A DNA stretch of 64,000 bases, from the NCBI RefSeq assembly GCF_001618005.1, contig NZ_LQXA01000018.1, positions 1 through 64,000 on the forward strand, given 5' to 3'. The notes below the pieces were generated by a model. It did no database searches and was not told the DNA's origin. It saw only the letters and a list, made by a program, of their open reading frames with translations. How positions within the stretch are numbered: the first letter of the stretch is position 1; every line of letters begins with the position of its first letter. Position numbers and translations under genes: made by a program. Below are positions 8,895-19,725 of the stretch, piece after piece. This stretch comes from Clavibacter tessellarius. GTDB lineage: Bacteria > Actinomycetota > Actinomycetes > Actinomycetales > Microbacteriaceae.

Positions 8895-9986
8895 ATGACC
8901 GACAGCAGCACGACCATGCCGGACGCCCCCTCCTCCACCGCGCCGGTCCCGCTCCCCGAGGGGCCCGACGGGATCACCTGGCGCCCCATGTCCCCGGACG
9001 ACGTCGACGCGCTCGTCGAGCTCATGGGCGACGTGGCCGACGCCGACCACCCCGAGCACCGCGCCACCCGCGAGGAGATCGCGATGGCGCAGGGCTTCTC
9101 CTTCGTCGACCTCGCGCGGGACACGATCGTGGCCGTCGACGTCGACGGGCGCCTCGTGGCCGAGGGCGTCGCCGTCGTGAAGCCGGACGACGAGGCCGTC
9201 GTCCGCGCGAACGTGTCCGGATCCGTCCGCCCCGACGCCCGGCGTCGCGGCATCGGCGGTCGGCTGCTCGACTGGCAGGTCGCCCGCGCCACGCGCACCC
9301 TCGAGACCGCGCAGCCGGCCCCGCACGTCCGGGAGCCCGTGCCGACGCGCATGGGCTCGGAGGTGTCGGTGGACTCCGCCGGCGCGGTCGCGCTCCTCGA
9401 GTCGCGCGGGTTCACGCCGGGTCGCTACTTCATCGAGATGCACCGCGACCTGGCCGAGGAGCTGCCCGACGTGGCCGCGCCCGAGGGGCTCCGGCTCGTG
9501 CCCGTCACGCCCGAGTGGTCGGAGCGCACGCGGCTCGCCAAGAACGAGGTGTTCCGCGACCACTGGGGCTCCGAGCCCGTCAGCGTCGAGCGCTGGGAGG
9601 CGTACGCGTCGCTGCCGACCGCGCGCCACGACCTGTCCGTCATCGCGGTGACGGGGGACGGCGAGGACGCCGTCGTCGCCGGGTTCGCGCTGGCCGAGGT
9701 GTACCCGGACAACTGGGATGCCGCGGGCTACAGCTCCGCGTACATCGCCCTCGTCGGCGTGCGCCGCGAGTTCCGCGGACGTCGGCTCGCGCAGGCGCTG
9801 CTCTCCACCGCGCTCGCGGGGTTCCGCGCCGAGGGGCTCCAGCGCGCTGTGCTCGACGTGGACTCCGACAGCCCCACGGGCGCGCTCGGCCTGTACGAGC
9901 ACCTCGGCTTCACGGAGGCGAGCCGCTCGGCCGTGTACGAGCGCGAGGTCGGCATGACGCGTCCGCGGGGATCCGCCGACCGATGA
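8895..9986 (+). CDS. Protein with two GNAT acetyltransferase domains
   Basis: The 363-residue protein holds two GNAT folds. The acetyl-CoA loops are visible as RPDARRRGIGGRLLDW (around residue 111) and RREFRGRRLAQALL (around 293). The tandem layout resembles mycothiol synthase MshD, but the length is somewhat greater and I cannot confirm the substrate; it may be another small-molecule N-acetyltransferase. TAGCCT at 8883-8888, six bases before the ATG, suggests a leaderless transcript. Its stop overlaps the truA start (ATGA). Confidence 0.85.
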   Translation: MTDSSTTMPDAPSSTAPVPLPEGPDGITWRPMSPDDVDALVELMGDVADADHPEHRATREEIAMAQGFSFVDLARDTIVAVDVDGRLVAEGVAVVKPDDEAVVRANVSGSVRPDARRRGIGGRLLDWQVARATRTLETAQPAPHVREPVPTRMGSEVSVDSAGAVALLESRGFTPGRYFIEMHRDLAEELPDVAAPEGLRLVPVTPEWSERTRLAKNEVFRDHWGSEPVSVERWEAYASLPTARHDLSVIAVTGDGEDAVVAGFALAEVYPDNWDAAGYSSAYIALVGVRREFRGRRLAQALLSTALAGFRAEGLQRAVLDVDSDSPTGALGLYEHLGFTEASRSAVYEREVGMTRPRGSADR

Positions 9987-10984
9987 CCGGGGACGCGGCG
10001 GAGACCGGCGGCGCGCGCATCCGCCTCGACGTCGCGTACGACGGCACGGGCTTCGCGGGCTGGGCGAAGCAGCCGGGCCTCCGGACGGTGCAGGGCGCGC
10101 TCGAGGACGCGATCGCGCAGCTCCTCGCCCGCACACCGCCCGCGCCGGGACTCGTCGTCGCGGGCCGGACCGACGCCGGGGTGCACGCCACGGGCCAGGT
10201 CGCGCACCTCGACCTGACGGACGCGCAGGTCGCGTCCCTCGACCGCCCGCCGCGGGGGAGGGAGGCCGCCGGCCCCGCCGGGGGAGCGGGGCACGTCCCC
10301 TCCGCCGAGCGGGCGGCGGCCGCGCTCGCCCGGCGGATGAACGGCGTGCTCGGCGCGCGCTCCGACGTGGTCGTCACCGGCTCCTCCCCGGCGCCTGCCG
10401 GCTTCGACGCGCGCTTCTCCGCCACCTGGCGCGCCTACCGGTACCGGATCTCCGACGCGTCCGGCCCCCGCGACCCGCTGCAGCGGCACCGCACGGTCGA
10501 GGTGCCGGTCGAGCTCGACGCGGCCGTGCTCCAGCAGGCGGCCGACGCGCTGCTCGGCCTCCACGACTTCGCGGCCTACTGCAAGCCGCGCGAGGGGGCG
10601 TCGACCATCCGCACGCTGCAGGAGCTCACCTGGACGCGCGCTCCCGACGGCGCGCTCGAGGCCGTCGTGCGGGCGGACGCCTTCTGCCACAGCATGGTGC
10701 GCGCGCTCGTCGGCGCGTGCGTCGCCGCCGCATCCGGCCGCGCGACGGTCGCGCGGCTCCGGGAGCTGCTGGAGATCCGCGAGCGGACCAGCGAGTTCAG
10801 CGTCATGCCCGCCCGCGGCCTCGTGCTCGAGCGCGTGGGCTATCCGGCCGACGACGAGCTCGAGGCGCGCAACGCGATCACCCGGAACAGGCGCCGGGCG
10901 CACGAGGTGGACCCGGCCGCGGAGGGCGCCGCGGGGGCCGCACGCGCCCTCGCCCGGTTCGCCGACACGCCCGGGATTGCCTGA
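9983..10984 (+). CDS. truA: tRNA pseudouridine(38-40) synthase
   Basis: TruA isomerises uridines 38-40 in the anticodon arm of tRNAs. The catalytic aspartate is Asp64 in GRTDAGVHA, and RLDVAYDGTGFAGWAKQ opens the domain. At 333 residues it is longer than typical TruA (about 250-280); the surplus comes from a Gly/Pro/Arg-rich insertion near residues 82-105 and an Ala-rich C-terminus. The ATG overlaps the stop of the GNAT gene. The last bases of the gene contain the -35 of the rplM promoter. Confidence 0.94.
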   Translation: MTGDAAETGGARIRLDVAYDGTGFAGWAKQPGLRTVQGALEDAIAQLLARTPPAPGLVVAGRTDAGVHATGQVAHLDLTDAQVASLDRPPRGREAAGPAGGAGHVPSAERAAAALARRMNGVLGARSDVVVTGSSPAPAGFDARFSATWRAYRYRISDASGPRDPLQRHRTVEVPVELDAAVLQQAADALLGLHDFAAYCKPREGASTIRTLQELTWTRAPDGALEAVVRADAFCHSMVRALVGACVAAASGRATVARLRELLEIRERTSEFSVMPARGLVLERVGYPADDELEARNAITRNRRRAHEVDPAAEGAAGAARALARFADTPGIA

Positions 10985-11005
10985 TCCGCTCCGATCGCGT
11001 ACTCT
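10977..11005 (+). promoter_or_regulatory. rplM-rpsI promoter
   Basis: TTGCCT at 10977-10982 and TACTCT at 11000-11005 have a 17-base spacer. The -35 lies inside the end of truA. The resulting leader is about 120 bases long and could fold, but I cannot assign it to a known ribosomal-protein leader class. Confidence 0.65.
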
Positions 11006-11134
11006 GAACCGGTTGTCTGCACGTCTGCGTGCGGCACGTACAAGGTTGAGCCCTCCACCGGATGCGTTCTCGTCAGAACGCCCACGGAGCGGGATCCACG
11101 ACCATCTCACCTCGAAAAGAAGGCAGTCAGATCA

Positions 11135-11581
11135 ATGACGCGCACCTATTCCCCCAAGGCCAGTGAGGTCCAGCACGACTGGGTCGTCATCGACGCCACG
11201 GACATCGTCCTCGGCCGTCTCGCCAGCCACGCCGCCGCGCTCCTGCGCGGCAAGCACAAGGCCACCTTCGCCCAGCACATGGACATGGGCGACTTCGTGA
11301 TCATCGTCAACGCCGAGAAGGTGGCGCTCACGGGCCAGAAGCTCGAGAAGAAGCTGGCCTACCGCCACTCCGGCTACCCGGGCGGCCTCACGGCCACCAC
11401 CTACGTCGAGATGCTCGAGAAGCACCCCACGCGCGCGGTCGAGAAGGCCATCCGCGGCATGCTGCCGAAGAACTCGCTGGGTGCGGCGCAGCTGAAGAAG
11501 CTCAAGGTCTACGCGGGCCCCGAGCACCCCCACGCTGCTCAGCAGCCCACCCCGTACACCCTCGGCCAGGTCGCTCAGTAG
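11135..11581 (+). CDS. rplM: 50S ribosomal protein L13
   Basis: An early-assembling large-subunit protein. The 148-residue sequence has [18 protein letters not shown] near the start, the YRHSGYPGG segment and the AIRGMLPKN signature, all diagnostic. Length is normal. AAGGCAG before the ATG serves as ribosome binding site. It forms an operon with rpsI 50 bases downstream, the universal bacterial pairing. Confidence 0.97.
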   Translation: MTRTYSPKASEVQHDWVVIDATDIVLGRLASHAAALLRGKHKATFAQHMDMGDFVIIVNAEKVALTGQKLEKKLAYRHSGYPGGLTATTYVEMLEKHPTRAVEKAIRGMLPKNSLGAAQLKKLKVYAGPEHPHAAQQPTPYTLGQVAQ

Positions 11582-11631
11582 CTCCGGCTGCCGACAGCGA
11601 CGACCAAAGACCTCAGAAGGAATCGAACCCA

Positions 11632-12117
11632 GTGGCTCAGATCTCAGACTCCCTCGACGTGGCTCCCGAGAGCTTCTCGACCGAGACCCCGAACGAGGAG
11701 GCCCCCAAGGCCCCCCGCGCGGTCCTCAACGTGTCCGGCGGCGCCGTCGGACGACGCAAGCAGGCCATCGCCCGCGTGCGCCTCGTCCCCGGCTCCGGCT
11801 CCATCACGGTCAACGGCCGTGAGTTCGCGGACTACTTCCCCAACAAGCTGCACCAGCAGCTCGTGAACGACCCGTTCAAGGTCCTCGACCTGCTCGGCAG
11901 CTACGACGTCGTCGCGCGCATCTCCGGCGGCGGCCCCTCCGGCCAGGCCGGCGCGCTGCGCCTCGGCATCGCCCGGGCCCTCAACGAGATCGACGAGGAG
12001 AACAACCGCGCCACGCTGAAGAAGAACGGCTTCCTCAGCCGCGACGCGCGCGTCAAGGAGCGCAAGAAGGCCGGACTCAAGAAGGCCCGCAAGGCGCCCC
12101 AGTTCTCGAAGCGCTAA
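11632..12117 (+). CDS. rpsI: 30S ribosomal protein S9
   Basis: S9 reaches the P-site tRNA with its basic C-terminal tail, here [12 protein letters not shown]. The core shows [17 protein letters not shown] and [19 protein letters not shown]. An N-terminal extension of about 35 acidic/hydrophilic residues precedes the core, as in many actinobacteria. GTG start with AGAAGGAA upstream. glmM follows after 23 bases, so read-through into it is likely. Confidence 0.97.
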   Translation: MAQISDSLDVAPESFSTETPNEEAPKAPRAVLNVSGGAVGRRKQAIARVRLVPGSGSITVNGREFADYFPNKLHQQLVNDPFKVLDLLGSYDVVARISGGGPSGQAGALRLGIARALNEIDEENNRATLKKNGFLSRDARVKERKKAGLKKARKAPQFSKR

Positions 12118-12140
12118 GGCGCTCGGGCACACCGGCAGCC

Positions 12141-13490
12141 ATGCCCCGGCTCTTCGGCACCGACGGCGTCCGCGGACTCGCCAACGGCGAGACCATCACC
12201 GCGGACCTCGCCCTGCGCCTGGCCCAGGCCGCCGCGCACGTGCTCGGCCAGGACGCGCGGGATTCCGGACGACGACCCACCGCGGTCGTCGCCCGGGATC
12301 CCCGCGTCTCCGGCGAGTTCATCGCGGCGGCCGTGGCCGCCGGCCTCGCGAGCTCCGGCGTCGACGTGTTCGACGCCGGGGTCATCCCGACGCCGGCCGC
12401 CGCCTACCTCATCGCGGACGTCCACGCCGACTTCGGCGTGATGATCTCCGCGTCGCACAACCCCGCCCCCGACAACGGGATCAAGATCTTCGCCGCCGGC
12501 GGCCGCAAGCTCGCGGACGAGCTCGAGGACCGCATCGAGGCGCAGCTGAGCCAGCCCGTCCTGCTCCCCACGGGAGCCGACGTCGGCCGCATCCGCCGCT
12601 TCGCCGACGCCGAGGACCGCTACGTCCTCCACCTGCTCGGCACGCTGCAGCACCGGCTCGACGGGATCCACGTGGTCCTCGACTGCGCGCACGGCGCCGC
12701 CGCGGGCATCAGCCCCGAGGTCTTCACGGACGCGGGCGCCCGCGTGACCGTCATCGGCAACGACCCCGACGGCATGAACATCAACGACCGGGTCGGATCC
12801 ACGCACCTCGACCTGCTCGCGGACGCCGTCCTCGCGCACGGCGCCGACGTGGGCATCGCGCACGACGGCGACGCCGATCGCTGCCTCGCGGTCGACCACA
12901 CCGGCCAGATCATCGACGGCGACCAGATCATGGCCGTCCTCGCGCTCTCCATGGCCCGCCGCGGACTGCTCGCGGAGCGCACGCTGGTGGCCACGGTCAT
13001 GAGCAACCTCGGCCTCCGCATCGCCATGGCCGAGAACGACGTCACCGTCCTGCAGACGCGCGTGGGCGACCGCTACGTGCTCGAGGCCATGAACGAGGGC
13101 GGCTACTCCCTCGGCGGCGAGCAGTCGGGCCACCTCGTCATCGCGGAGCACGCGACGACCGGCGACGGCATCCTCACGGGCATCCAGCTGCTCGGCGAGA
13201 TGGCGGCCACGGGCAAGACCCTCCGCGAGCTCGCGTCCGTCATGACCGTGTACCCGCAGGTGATGATCAACGTCCGCGGCGTCGACCGCGAGCGCGTGGG
13301 CGACGACGCGGAGCTCGCCGCCGCGGTCGCGCGCGCGGAGGCGGAGCTCGGCGACACCGGGCGCATCCTCCTGCGCGCGTCGGGCACCGAGCCGATGATC
13401 CGCGTGATGGTGGAGGCCGCCGACCAGGTGACCGCCGAGCGTCACGCGCAGCAGCTCGCCGCGCTCGTCACGGAGCGCCTCGCCATCTGA
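12141..13490 (+). CDS. glmM: Phosphoglucosamine mutase
   Basis: Converts glucosamine 6-phosphate to glucosamine 1-phosphate for UDP-GlcNAc and peptidoglycan synthesis. The phospho-serine is Ser105 in [15 protein letters not shown]; the metal-binding loop is HDGDADRC and the phosphate-binding loop is [15 protein letters not shown]. At 449 residues it matches the family. It lies 23 bases after rpsI and about 1.1 kb from glmS, the preceding enzyme of the same pathway. Confidence 0.97.
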   Translation: MPRLFGTDGVRGLANGETITADLALRLAQAAAHVLGQDARDSGRRPTAVVARDPRVSGEFIAAAVAAGLASSGVDVFDAGVIPTPAAAYLIADVHADFGVMISASHNPAPDNGIKIFAAGGRKLADELEDRIEAQLSQPVLLPTGADVGRIRRFADAEDRYVLHLLGTLQHRLDGIHVVLDCAHGAAAGISPEVFTDAGARVTVIGNDPDGMNINDRVGSTHLDLLADAVLAHGADVGIAHDGDADRCLAVDHTGQIIDGDQIMAVLALSMARRGLLAERTLVATVMSNLGLRIAMAENDVTVLQTRVGDRYVLEAMNEGGYSLGGEQSGHLVIAEHATTGDGILTGIQLLGEMAATGKTLRELASVMTVYPQVMINVRGVDRERVGDDAELAAAVARAEAELGDTGRILLRASGTEPMIRVMVEAADQVTAERHAQQLAALVTERLAI

Positions 13491-13492
13491 CG

Positions 13493-13527
13493 CCCCACCG
13501 GCCGGCGGGGTCCGCGACGCCGTCGGC
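13493..13527. terminator. Possible terminator between glmM and coaA
   Basis: The 51-base gap between these convergent genes holds a near-perfect palindrome (13493-13501 with 13502-13510, one mismatch) and an alternative pairing of 13501-13508 with 13520-13527. It could serve both strands, but neither hairpin is ideal. Confidence 0.35.
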
Positions 13528-13541
13528 CGGGCGCGCCCGCC

Positions 13542-14501
13542 TCAGAGCTTGCGGAGCGCCACGCTCGTCACGGAGTGGTCCGCGCCCTTGCGCAGCACGA
13601 GCGTCGCGCGCGAGCGGGTCGGGCGGATGTTCTGCTCGAGGTTCGGCTCGTTGATGCTCGACCAGATCCGCCGCGCGTGCGCCACCGCCTCGTCCACGCT
13701 GAGGTCGGCGTAGCGGTGGAAGTACGAGCGCGGGTTGCTGAAGGCGCCGCGTTGGAGGCTCAGGAAGCGCTCCTCGTACCACTGCGCGATGTCGTGCGTG
13801 CGGGCGTCCACGTAGATGGAGAAGTCGAAGAGGTCGCTGACGGCGAGCTTCGCGCCCGAGGCCGAGGGCTGCAGGACGTTCAGGCCCTCGATGATGAGCA
13901 CGTCCGGCTGCCGCACGACGACCTCGGCGCCCGGCACGATGTCGTAGGCGAGGTGCGAGTAGAACGGCGCGCGCACCTCGGGGACGCCGCTCTTCACCTG
14001 CGTGACGAACCGCAGCAGCGCACGCCGGTCGTACGACTCCGGGAAGCCCTTCCGCTCCATGAGGCCGCGGCGCTCGAGCTCGGCGTTCGGGTGCAGGAAG
14101 CCGTCGGTGGTCACGAGCTCGACGCGCGGGGTGTCGTCCCAGCGGGCGAGCATCTCGCGCAGAAGGCGCGCGACCGTGGACTTGCCGACGGCCACGGATC
14201 CCGCGACGCCGATGACGAACGGCGTGCTCTTGGCGCGCTCGCCGAGGAACGCGCTCGTCTCGCGGTGGAGCTTCTTGGTGCCGGAGACGTAGAGGTTGAG
14301 CAGCCGGCTGAGCGGGAGGTAGACGTCGCCGACCTCGCGCATGTCGAGCCGGTCGCCGATCCCGCGCAGCTGCACGACCTCCGTCTCCCGGAGCGGGAGG
14401 TGCGTGGCGGGGGCGAGGGCGGCCCAGTCGGCCCGGGCGATCTCCACGAACGGGGAGACGTTGCCATGGCTCGTCGGGTGTCCCGTCGCGGTGTCTGGCA
14501 T
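13542..14501 (-). CDS. coaA: Type I pantothenate kinase
   Basis: Phosphorylates pantothenate, the first step of coenzyme A synthesis. The Walker A loop is [12 protein letters not shown] near residue 98, and [20 protein letters not shown] is the CoaA signature. About 319 residues, normal for the prokaryotic type I enzyme. The start at 14501 is preferred because TAGGAT on this strand (14516-14511) lies nine bases upstream; an in-frame ATG at 14507 is only three bases from that box. Divergent from glmS. Confidence 0.93.
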   Translation of the reverse strand: MPDTATGHPTSHGNVSPFVEIARADWAALAPATHLPLRETEVVQLRGIGDRLDMREVGDVYLPLSRLLNLYVSGTKKLHRETSAFLGERAKSTPFVIGVAGSVAVGKSTVARLLREMLARWDDTPRVELVTTDGFLHPNAELERRGLMERKGFPESYDRRALLRFVTQVKSGVPEVRAPFYSHLAYDIVPGAEVVVRQPDVLIIEGLNVLQPSASGAKLAVSDLFDFSIYVDARTHDIAQWYEERFLSLQRGAFSNPRSYFHRYADLSVDEAVAHARRIWSSINEPNLEQNIRPTRSRATLVLRKGADHSVTSVALRKL

Positions 14502-14510
14502 GGCCATCCC

Positions 14511-14600
14511 ATCCTACGGCGGGGCTCGGGCGGCGTCCGGGCCGCGGGGGCGCGCCGCGGCGCCGGGCGCGCAGGGGAACCCGATCCGGACGACTAAAGT
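14511..14600. promoter_or_regulatory. Divergent coaA / glmS promoters
   Basis: On the minus strand TAGGAT (14516-14511) lies just before coaA. On the plus strand TAAAGT (14595-14600) lies eight bases before the glmS ATG. Both fit short-leader or leaderless promoters of the kind seen repeatedly in this window. No ribozyme-type glmS leader fits in the space available. Confidence 0.55.
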
Positions 14601-14608
14601 GGTGCCCC

Positions 14609-16459
14609 ATGTGCGGAATCGTGGGATACGTCGGTGAGTCCAAGAGCCTCGAGGTGCTCCTCGGGGGGCTGCGGAGGCTCGAGTACCGGGGTTACGACTC
14701 CGCGGGGGTCGCGGTCCTCGACGCCGACGGCACGCTCGGCGTCCGCAAGCGCGCCGGCAAGCTCGACCGCCTCCTGGAGGACCTCGAGGCGTCGCCGCTG
14801 CCGAACGGATCCACCGGCATCGGCCACACCCGCTGGGCGACCCACGGCGGCCCGACCGACCGCAACGCGCACCCGCACCTGGGCGACGACGGCAAGCTCG
14901 CCCTCATCCACAACGGCATCATCGAGAACTTCGCGGAGCTCAAGGACGACCTCCTCGCGGACGGCTACGAGTTCCACAGCGACACCGACACCGAGGTCGC
15001 CGCGCAGCTGCTCGGCCGCGAGTACGGCATCACGCACGACCTCGAGCAGGCGTTCCGCAACACCGTGAGCCGCCTCGAGGGCGCGTTCACGCTCCTCGCG
15101 GTGCACCGCGACCAGCCCGGCCTCGTGGTCGGCGCGCGTCGCAACTCGCCGCTCGTCATCGGCCTGGGCGAGGGCGAGAACTTCCTCGGATCCGACGTCG
15201 CGGCCTTCGTGGAGTTCACGCGCCGCGCGGTCGCCATCGGCCAGGACCAGATGGTCGCCATCCGACCCGACTCCGTCACGGTCACCGACTTCCACGGCGC
15301 GCCCGTCGAGACGCACGAGTTCGAGATCGCCTGGGACGCCTCCGCATCCGAGAAGGGCGGCTGGTCGAGCTTCATGGCGAAGGAGATCAGCGAGGGCCCG
15401 GACGCCGTGGCGAACACGCTGCGCGGCCGCATCGTCGACGGCGTCGTCGTGCTCCCCGACCTCGACGCGATCGGCGAGGTCGACCTCGCCGACATCTCGC
15501 GCATCGTCATCGTCGCGTGCGGCACGGCCGCGTACTCCGGCATCCTCGGCAAGTACGCCATCGAGAAGTGGGCCCGCGTCGCCGTCGAGGTGGAGCTCGC
15601 GCACGAGTTCCGCTACCGCGACCCGGTGCTCGACGCGACGACGCTCGTCATCTCCATCAGCCAGTCGGGCGAGACCATGGACACGCTGCTCGCCGTCCGC
15701 TACGCCCGCGAGGCCGGGGCGCGCGTGCTGTCCATCTGCAACACGCAGGGCGCCACGATCCCGCGCGAGTCCGAGGCGGTCGTCTACACGCACGCCGGTC
15801 CCGAGGTGGCGGTCGCGTCGACCAAGGCGTTCGTCGCGCAGGTCGCCGCGCTCTACCTCTTCGGCCTGCACCTCGCGCGCATCCGCGGCACGCTGTCGGC
15901 CGACGAGATCGTCGAGAACACCGAGGAGCTGCTCGCGGTCCCCGAGAAGCTCCAGGCCGTCGTGGAGCAGGGCGAGAAGATCAGCCAGCTCGCCGGGTGG
16001 ATGGCGGACACGCGCGCCGTCCTCTTCCTCGGTCGCAACGTGGGCTTCCCCGTCGCGCTCGAGGGCGCGCTGAAGCTCAAGGAGCTCGCGTACATCCACG
16101 CGGAGGGCTTCGCCGCGGGCGAGCTCAAGCACGGGCCCATCGCGCTCATCGAGCCGGGCCAGCCCGTGTTCGTCATCGTCCCGAGCCCGGTGCACCAGCT
16201 CGCGCTGCACAAGAAGGTCATCTCCAACATCGAGGAGATCCGCGCGCGCGGCGCCCGGGTCATCGCGATCGCCGAGCAGGGTGACGCGTTCGTCCTCCCG
16301 CACGCCGACGAGGTCATCCCGATCCCGCTCGCCGCGCCGCTGTTCGAGCCGCTGCTCGCGGTCACGCCGCTCCAGATCTTCGCGATGGAGCTCGCGGCGG
16401 CCAAGGGCCTCGACGTCGACCAGCCGCGCAACCTCGCGAAGTCCGTCACCGTCGAGTGA
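14609..16459 (+). CDS. glmS: Glutamine-fructose-6-phosphate aminotransferase (isomerising)
   Basis: Makes glucosamine 6-phosphate from fructose 6-phosphate and glutamine, the entry to amino-sugar synthesis. Cys2 of MCGIVGYVG is the glutaminase nucleophile after Met removal. The two sugar-isomerase domains show [12 protein letters not shown] and the C-terminus ends [13 protein letters not shown], as expected. At 616 residues it is full length. Transcription probably starts within a few bases of the ATG. Confidence 0.98.
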   Translation: MCGIVGYVGESKSLEVLLGGLRRLEYRGYDSAGVAVLDADGTLGVRKRAGKLDRLLEDLEASPLPNGSTGIGHTRWATHGGPTDRNAHPHLGDDGKLALIHNGIIENFAELKDDLLADGYEFHSDTDTEVAAQLLGREYGITHDLEQAFRNTVSRLEGAFTLLAVHRDQPGLVVGARRNSPLVIGLGEGENFLGSDVAAFVEFTRRAVAIGQDQMVAIRPDSVTVTDFHGAPVETHEFEIAWDASASEKGGWSSFMAKEISEGPDAVANTLRGRIVDGVVVLPDLDAIGEVDLADISRIVIVACGTAAYSGILGKYAIEKWARVAVEVELAHEFRYRDPVLDATTLVISISQSGETMDTLLAVRYAREAGARVLSICNTQGATIPRESEAVVYTHAGPEVAVASTKAFVAQVAALYLFGLHLARIRGTLSADEIVENTEELLAVPEKLQAVVEQGEKISQLAGWMADTRAVLFLGRNVGFPVALEGALKLKELAYIHAEGFAAGELKHGPIALIEPGQPVFVIVPSPVHQLALHKKVISNIEEIRARGARVIAIAEQGDAFVLPHADEVIPIPLAAPLFEPLLAVTPLQIFAMELAAAKGLDVDQPRNLAKSVTVE

Positions 16460-16469
16460 CCGGCCGCGC

Positions 16470-16829
16470 GTGATCAGGGGCATCGGCGTCGACGTCGTCG
16501 ACGTCGTGCGCTTCGCCCGGAGCGCCGAGCGCACGCCGGGCCTCGTGCCGCGCCTGTTCGCGCCGGACGAGCGCCCCCTGCCCGCGCGCTCGCTGGCGGC
16601 GCGGTTCGCGGCCAAGGAGGCGCTGATCAAGGCGCTCGGCGGACCGGGCGGCATCAGCTGGCAGGACATGGAGGTCGTGCGCGACGACCACGGCGATCCG
16701 TCGTTCCGGGTGCGCGGCGCCGTGGCAGAGGTCGCGGCCGCGCGCGGCGTGACGCGCATCCACCTGAGCATGAGCCACGACGCCGGCCTCGCGACCGCGT
16801 TCGTGGTGACCGAGGGGGAGGGCGCATGA
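16470..16829 (+). CDS. acpS: Holo-[acyl-carrier-protein] synthase
   Basis: Transfers 4'-phosphopantetheine from CoA to acyl carrier protein. The 119-residue protein starts [14 protein letters not shown] and has the family motif [16 protein letters not shown]; both magnesium-binding acid positions are kept. GTG at 16470 is chosen because the family begins directly at this motif. Ten bases separate it from glmS, and its stop overlaps the alr start (ATGA), so it belongs to the glmS-acpS-alr run. Confidence 0.94.
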   Translation: MIRGIGVDVVDVVRFARSAERTPGLVPRLFAPDERPLPARSLAARFAAKEALIKALGGPGGISWQDMEVVRDDHGDPSFRVRGAVAEVAAARGVTRIHLSMSHDAGLATAFVVTEGEGA

Positions 16830-17983
16830 CCGACGAGGCCACCGTCCAGCTCCCCGCGGCCCTCCGCCGCGAGGCGCGCATCGACGCCGGCGCCATCTCC
16901 GCGAACGTCCGCACCCTGCGCGCCACCACGGGCGCGCCGCTCGTCATGGCCGTGGTCAAGGCCGACGGCTACGGGCACGGCGCGGTCGCGTCCGCGCGCG
17001 CGGCGCTGGCGGGCGGGGCCGACCGGCTCGGCGTCGTCGACATCCGCGAGGCGCTCGCGCTGCGGGCGGCGGGCATCGAGGCGCCGATCCTCACCTGGAT
17101 GCACGCGCCCGGCGCCGACTTCGCCGCCGCGATCGCGCAGGGCGTCGACCTCGGCCTCAGCAGCCTCCGTCAGGTGCGGGAGGCCGCCGCGGCCGCGCGC
17201 GCGATCGGCCGGCCCGCCGAGATCCACGTCAAGGTCGACACCGGGCTCGGCCGCAACGGCGTCACGCCGGCGGAGTGGCCGGGCGTCGTCGCGGAGGTCG
17301 CGCGGCTCGTCGACGAGGGCGCGCTGCGGCTGGGCGGCGTCTTCAGCCACCTCGCCAACGCCGGCGCCGAGGAGGACCTCGCGCAGGTGCGCGCGTTCGA
17401 GGCGGCCCTCGACAGGGTGCGGTCCGCGGGGCTCGAGCCCGGCATCCGCCACCTCGCCGCCACCGCGGGAGCACTGCGCGTGCCCGAGGCGCGGTTCGAC
17501 ATGGTGCGTCTCGGCATCGGGATCTACGGCATCTCCCCGCTCGACGGCGTCACCTCGGCCGACCTCGGCCTCGTGCCCGCGATGACCCTCGTCGGCAGCG
17601 TCGTCGCGGTCAAGCGCGTGCCCGCCGACACGGGCGTCTCCTACGGCTACACCTACCGCACCACCCGGGCCACGACCCTGGCGCTCGTCTCGCTCGGCTT
17701 CGCCGACGGCGTGCCGCGCCTCGCCAGCAACCGCGCGCCCGTCGCGATCCACGGCGCCCGCTTCCGGGTGAGCGGCCGGATCGCCATGGACCAGTTCGTG
17801 GTCGACGTGGGCGACGGCCTGATCGACGGGCGGCAGGTGGCCGTGGGCGACGACGCCGTGCTGTTCGGGGATCCGGCCACCGGCGCCCCCTCGGTGGAGG
17901 AGTGGGCCGAGGCGACCGGCACCATCGGCTACGAGATCGTCACGCGCGTCGCCGGCCGCGTGACCCGGAGGCTCGTCCCATGA
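16826..17983 (+). CDS. alr: Alanine racemase, first copy
   Basis: A PLP enzyme interconverting L- and D-alanine for peptidoglycan. The PLP lysine is Lys45 in [12 protein letters not shown] and the catalytic tyrosine is Tyr273 in GVSYGYTYR. The full fold-III barrel and C-terminal beta domain ([14 protein letters not shown]) are present in 385 residues. It overlaps acpS and the next racemase gene by four bases on each side. The two tandem copies share motif order throughout, so they are paralogues from an old duplication rather than fragments of one gene. Confidence 0.95.
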   Translation: MTDEATVQLPAALRREARIDAGAISANVRTLRATTGAPLVMAVVKADGYGHGAVASARAALAGGADRLGVVDIREALALRAAGIEAPILTWMHAPGADFAAAIAQGVDLGLSSLRQVREAAAAARAIGRPAEIHVKVDTGLGRNGVTPAEWPGVVAEVARLVDEGALRLGGVFSHLANAGAEEDLAQVRAFEAALDRVRSAGLEPGIRHLAATAGALRVPEARFDMVRLGIGIYGISPLDGVTSADLGLVPAMTLVGSVVAVKRVPADTGVSYGYTYRTTRATTLALVSLGFADGVPRLASNRAPVAIHGARFRVSGRIAMDQFVVDVGDGLIDGRQVAVGDDAVLFGDPATGAPSVEEWAEATGTIGYEIVTRVAGRVTRRLVP

Positions 17984-19716
17984 CCGGATCCGCGCACGCC
18001 GCCGCGGCTGCTTCCGCTGCCGCCCCGCTCGCTCCCGCCGCCCCGCAGGCCCCCGGCCGCCGCGCCGTGGTCGACCTCGACGCGATCCGCCACAACGTCC
18101 GCACGCTCGCGGCGCTCGCCGCCCCCGCCCGCACGATGGTCGCCGTGAAGGCCGACGCGTACGGCCACGGCGCCCTGCAGGTCGCGCGCGCCGCCCTCGA
18201 GGCCGGGGCCGAGAGCCTCGCGGTGCTCGACGTCGCGTCCGCGGTCGAGCTGCGTCGCGCCGGGATCACCGCCCGCCTCCTCGCCTGGCTGCACGGGGTG
18301 GACACCGACTTCCGCGTCGCGGTCGAGGAGGGCATCGACCTCGGCGTCTCGGCGCTGTGGGAGCTGGAGCGCATCGCCGCGGCCGGCCGCGCCACGGGGA
18401 TCCGCGCCCGCGTGCACCTCAAGGCCGACACCGGGCTCAGCCGCAACGGCGCCACCCCCGAGATGTGGCCCGACCTCGTGCGCGCGGCCGTCGCCGCCGA
18501 CGCCGCGGGCGAGCTCACGCTGCACGCGCTCTGGTCGCACCTCGCCGACGCCTCGCCCGAGGACGACGACGCCGCGCTCGCCCGCTTCCACGAGGCCGTC
18601 CGCGTGGCCGAGGAGCTGGGCGCGCGGCCGGTCGAGAAGCACCTGGCGGCGAGCTCCGCCGGGATCCGCCTGCCCGCCGCCCGCTTCGACATGGTGCGCT
18701 TCGGCATCGCCGTCTACGGCATCTCCCCGTTCGACGACCGCTCGGGCCGCGACCTCGGCCTGATCCCGGCGATGACGCTCGAGGCCGAGGTCGTCTCCGT
18801 GAAGCGCGTCGAGGCGGGGCAGGGCGTCTCGTACGGCCTCGACCATCGCACCGCCAGCCCCTCGACGCTGGCGCTCGTGCCGCTGGGCTACGCCGACGGG
18901 ATCCCGCGCATCGCCGGCCCTCGCGCCTCGGTGCTCCTGAACGGCCGCCGCTTCCCGATCGCCGGGCGCATCGCCATGGACCAGCTCGTGCTCGACGTGG
19001 GCGACCTGCCCGTCGCGGTCGGCGACACCGCCGTGATCCTCGGCACGGGCGACCGCGGCGAGCCCACGGCCGAGGAGTGGGCCGGCTGGGCCGAGACCAT
19101 CGGCGACGAGATCGTGACGCGCGTCGGGCCGCGCGCGGACCGGGTCCACCTGCACGCGCGCGACGCATCGGCCGCGACCGGAGCGGCCTCCGCCGACGAG
19201 GTCCTCTCCGACGAGCTCGTCCCCGTCCCCACCCCGGACGCGATGGAGGAGCTCGGCCGCGCCTTCGCCGGCGAGCTCGGCGCGGGCGACCTCGTCGTCC
19301 TCTCCGGCCCGCTCGGCGCCGGCAAGACCACCTTCACGCGGGGGCTCGGCGCGGGTCTCGGCGTCCGCGGTCCGGTCACGAGCCCCACGTTCGTGCTCGC
19401 CCGCACGCACCCGAGCCTCGTCGACGGGCCGCCGCTCGTGCACGTCGACGCCTACCGCCTCGCCGACGCCCGCGAGCTCGACGACCTCGACATCGACTTC
19501 GCGCGCTCCGTCGTGGTGGTCGAGTGGGGCGAGGGCAAGCTCGACGGCGTCGCCGAGGAGTGGTGGGACCTCCACATCGCGCGGCCCACGGGCGCCGGCG
19601 ACGTCCACGCGGACGACGCCGCGGACGACGGCGAGGAGCCCGCGGATCCCGACGACGCCCCCGAGGAGCCGCGCACCGTCCGGGTCCGCCGTCTGCGCGC
19701 GCGCCCCCGCGCCTAG
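17980..19716 (+). CDS. Alanine racemase fused to TsaE ATPase
   Basis: A 578-residue fusion. After an Ala/Pro-rich N-terminus, residues 27-390 form a complete alanine racemase with PLP Lys57 ([10 protein letters not shown]) and catalytic Tyr285 (GVSYGLDHR). Residues 410-578 are TsaE, the ATPase of the tRNA threonylcarbamoyladenosine (t6A) complex, with Walker A GPLGAGKT at 443-450 and [12 protein letters not shown] after it. An acidic stretch near 545-565 precedes a basic tail. ATG overlaps the upstream alr stop. tsaB follows at once, consistent with the TsaE half being functional. The same fusion is, as I recall, annotated in other Microbacteriaceae. Confidence 0.93.
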   Translation: MTGSAHAAAAASAAAPLAPAAPQAPGRRAVVDLDAIRHNVRTLAALAAPARTMVAVKADAYGHGALQVARAALEAGAESLAVLDVASAVELRRAGITARLLAWLHGVDTDFRVAVEEGIDLGVSALWELERIAAAGRATGIRARVHLKADTGLSRNGATPEMWPDLVRAAVAADAAGELTLHALWSHLADASPEDDDAALARFHEAVRVAEELGARPVEKHLAASSAGIRLPAARFDMVRFGIAVYGISPFDDRSGRDLGLIPAMTLEAEVVSVKRVEAGQGVSYGLDHRTASPSTLALVPLGYADGIPRIAGPRASVLLNGRRFPIAGRIAMDQLVLDVGDLPVAVGDTAVILGTGDRGEPTAEEWAGWAETIGDEIVTRVGPRADRVHLHARDASAATGAASADEVLSDELVPVPTPDAMEELGRAFAGELGAGDLVVLSGPLGAGKTTFTRGLGAGLGVRGPVTSPTFVLARTHPSLVDGPPLVHVDAYRLADARELDDLDIDFARSVVVVEWGEGKLDGVAEEWWDLHIARPTGAGDVHADDAADDGEEPADPDDAPEEPRTVRVRRLRARPRA

Positions 19717-19719
19717 ACT
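19714..19719 (+). promoter_or_regulatory. -10 box of tsaB inside the preceding stop codon
   Basis: TAGACT lies six bases before the tsaB GTG, matching the leaderless-promoter pattern of this window. Its TAG is also the stop codon of the alanine racemase-TsaE gene. No ribosome binding site is visible for tsaB, which supports a leaderless start. Confidence 0.5.
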
Positions 19720-19725
19720 CATCCA

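Noticed and set aside
14594-17752. Very long open frame on the minus strand across glmS, acpS and alr
   Set aside because: It runs opposite to three well-supported genes, and its translation is Asp/Arg/Gly/Leu-rich without motifs, as expected of a GC-rich shadow frame.
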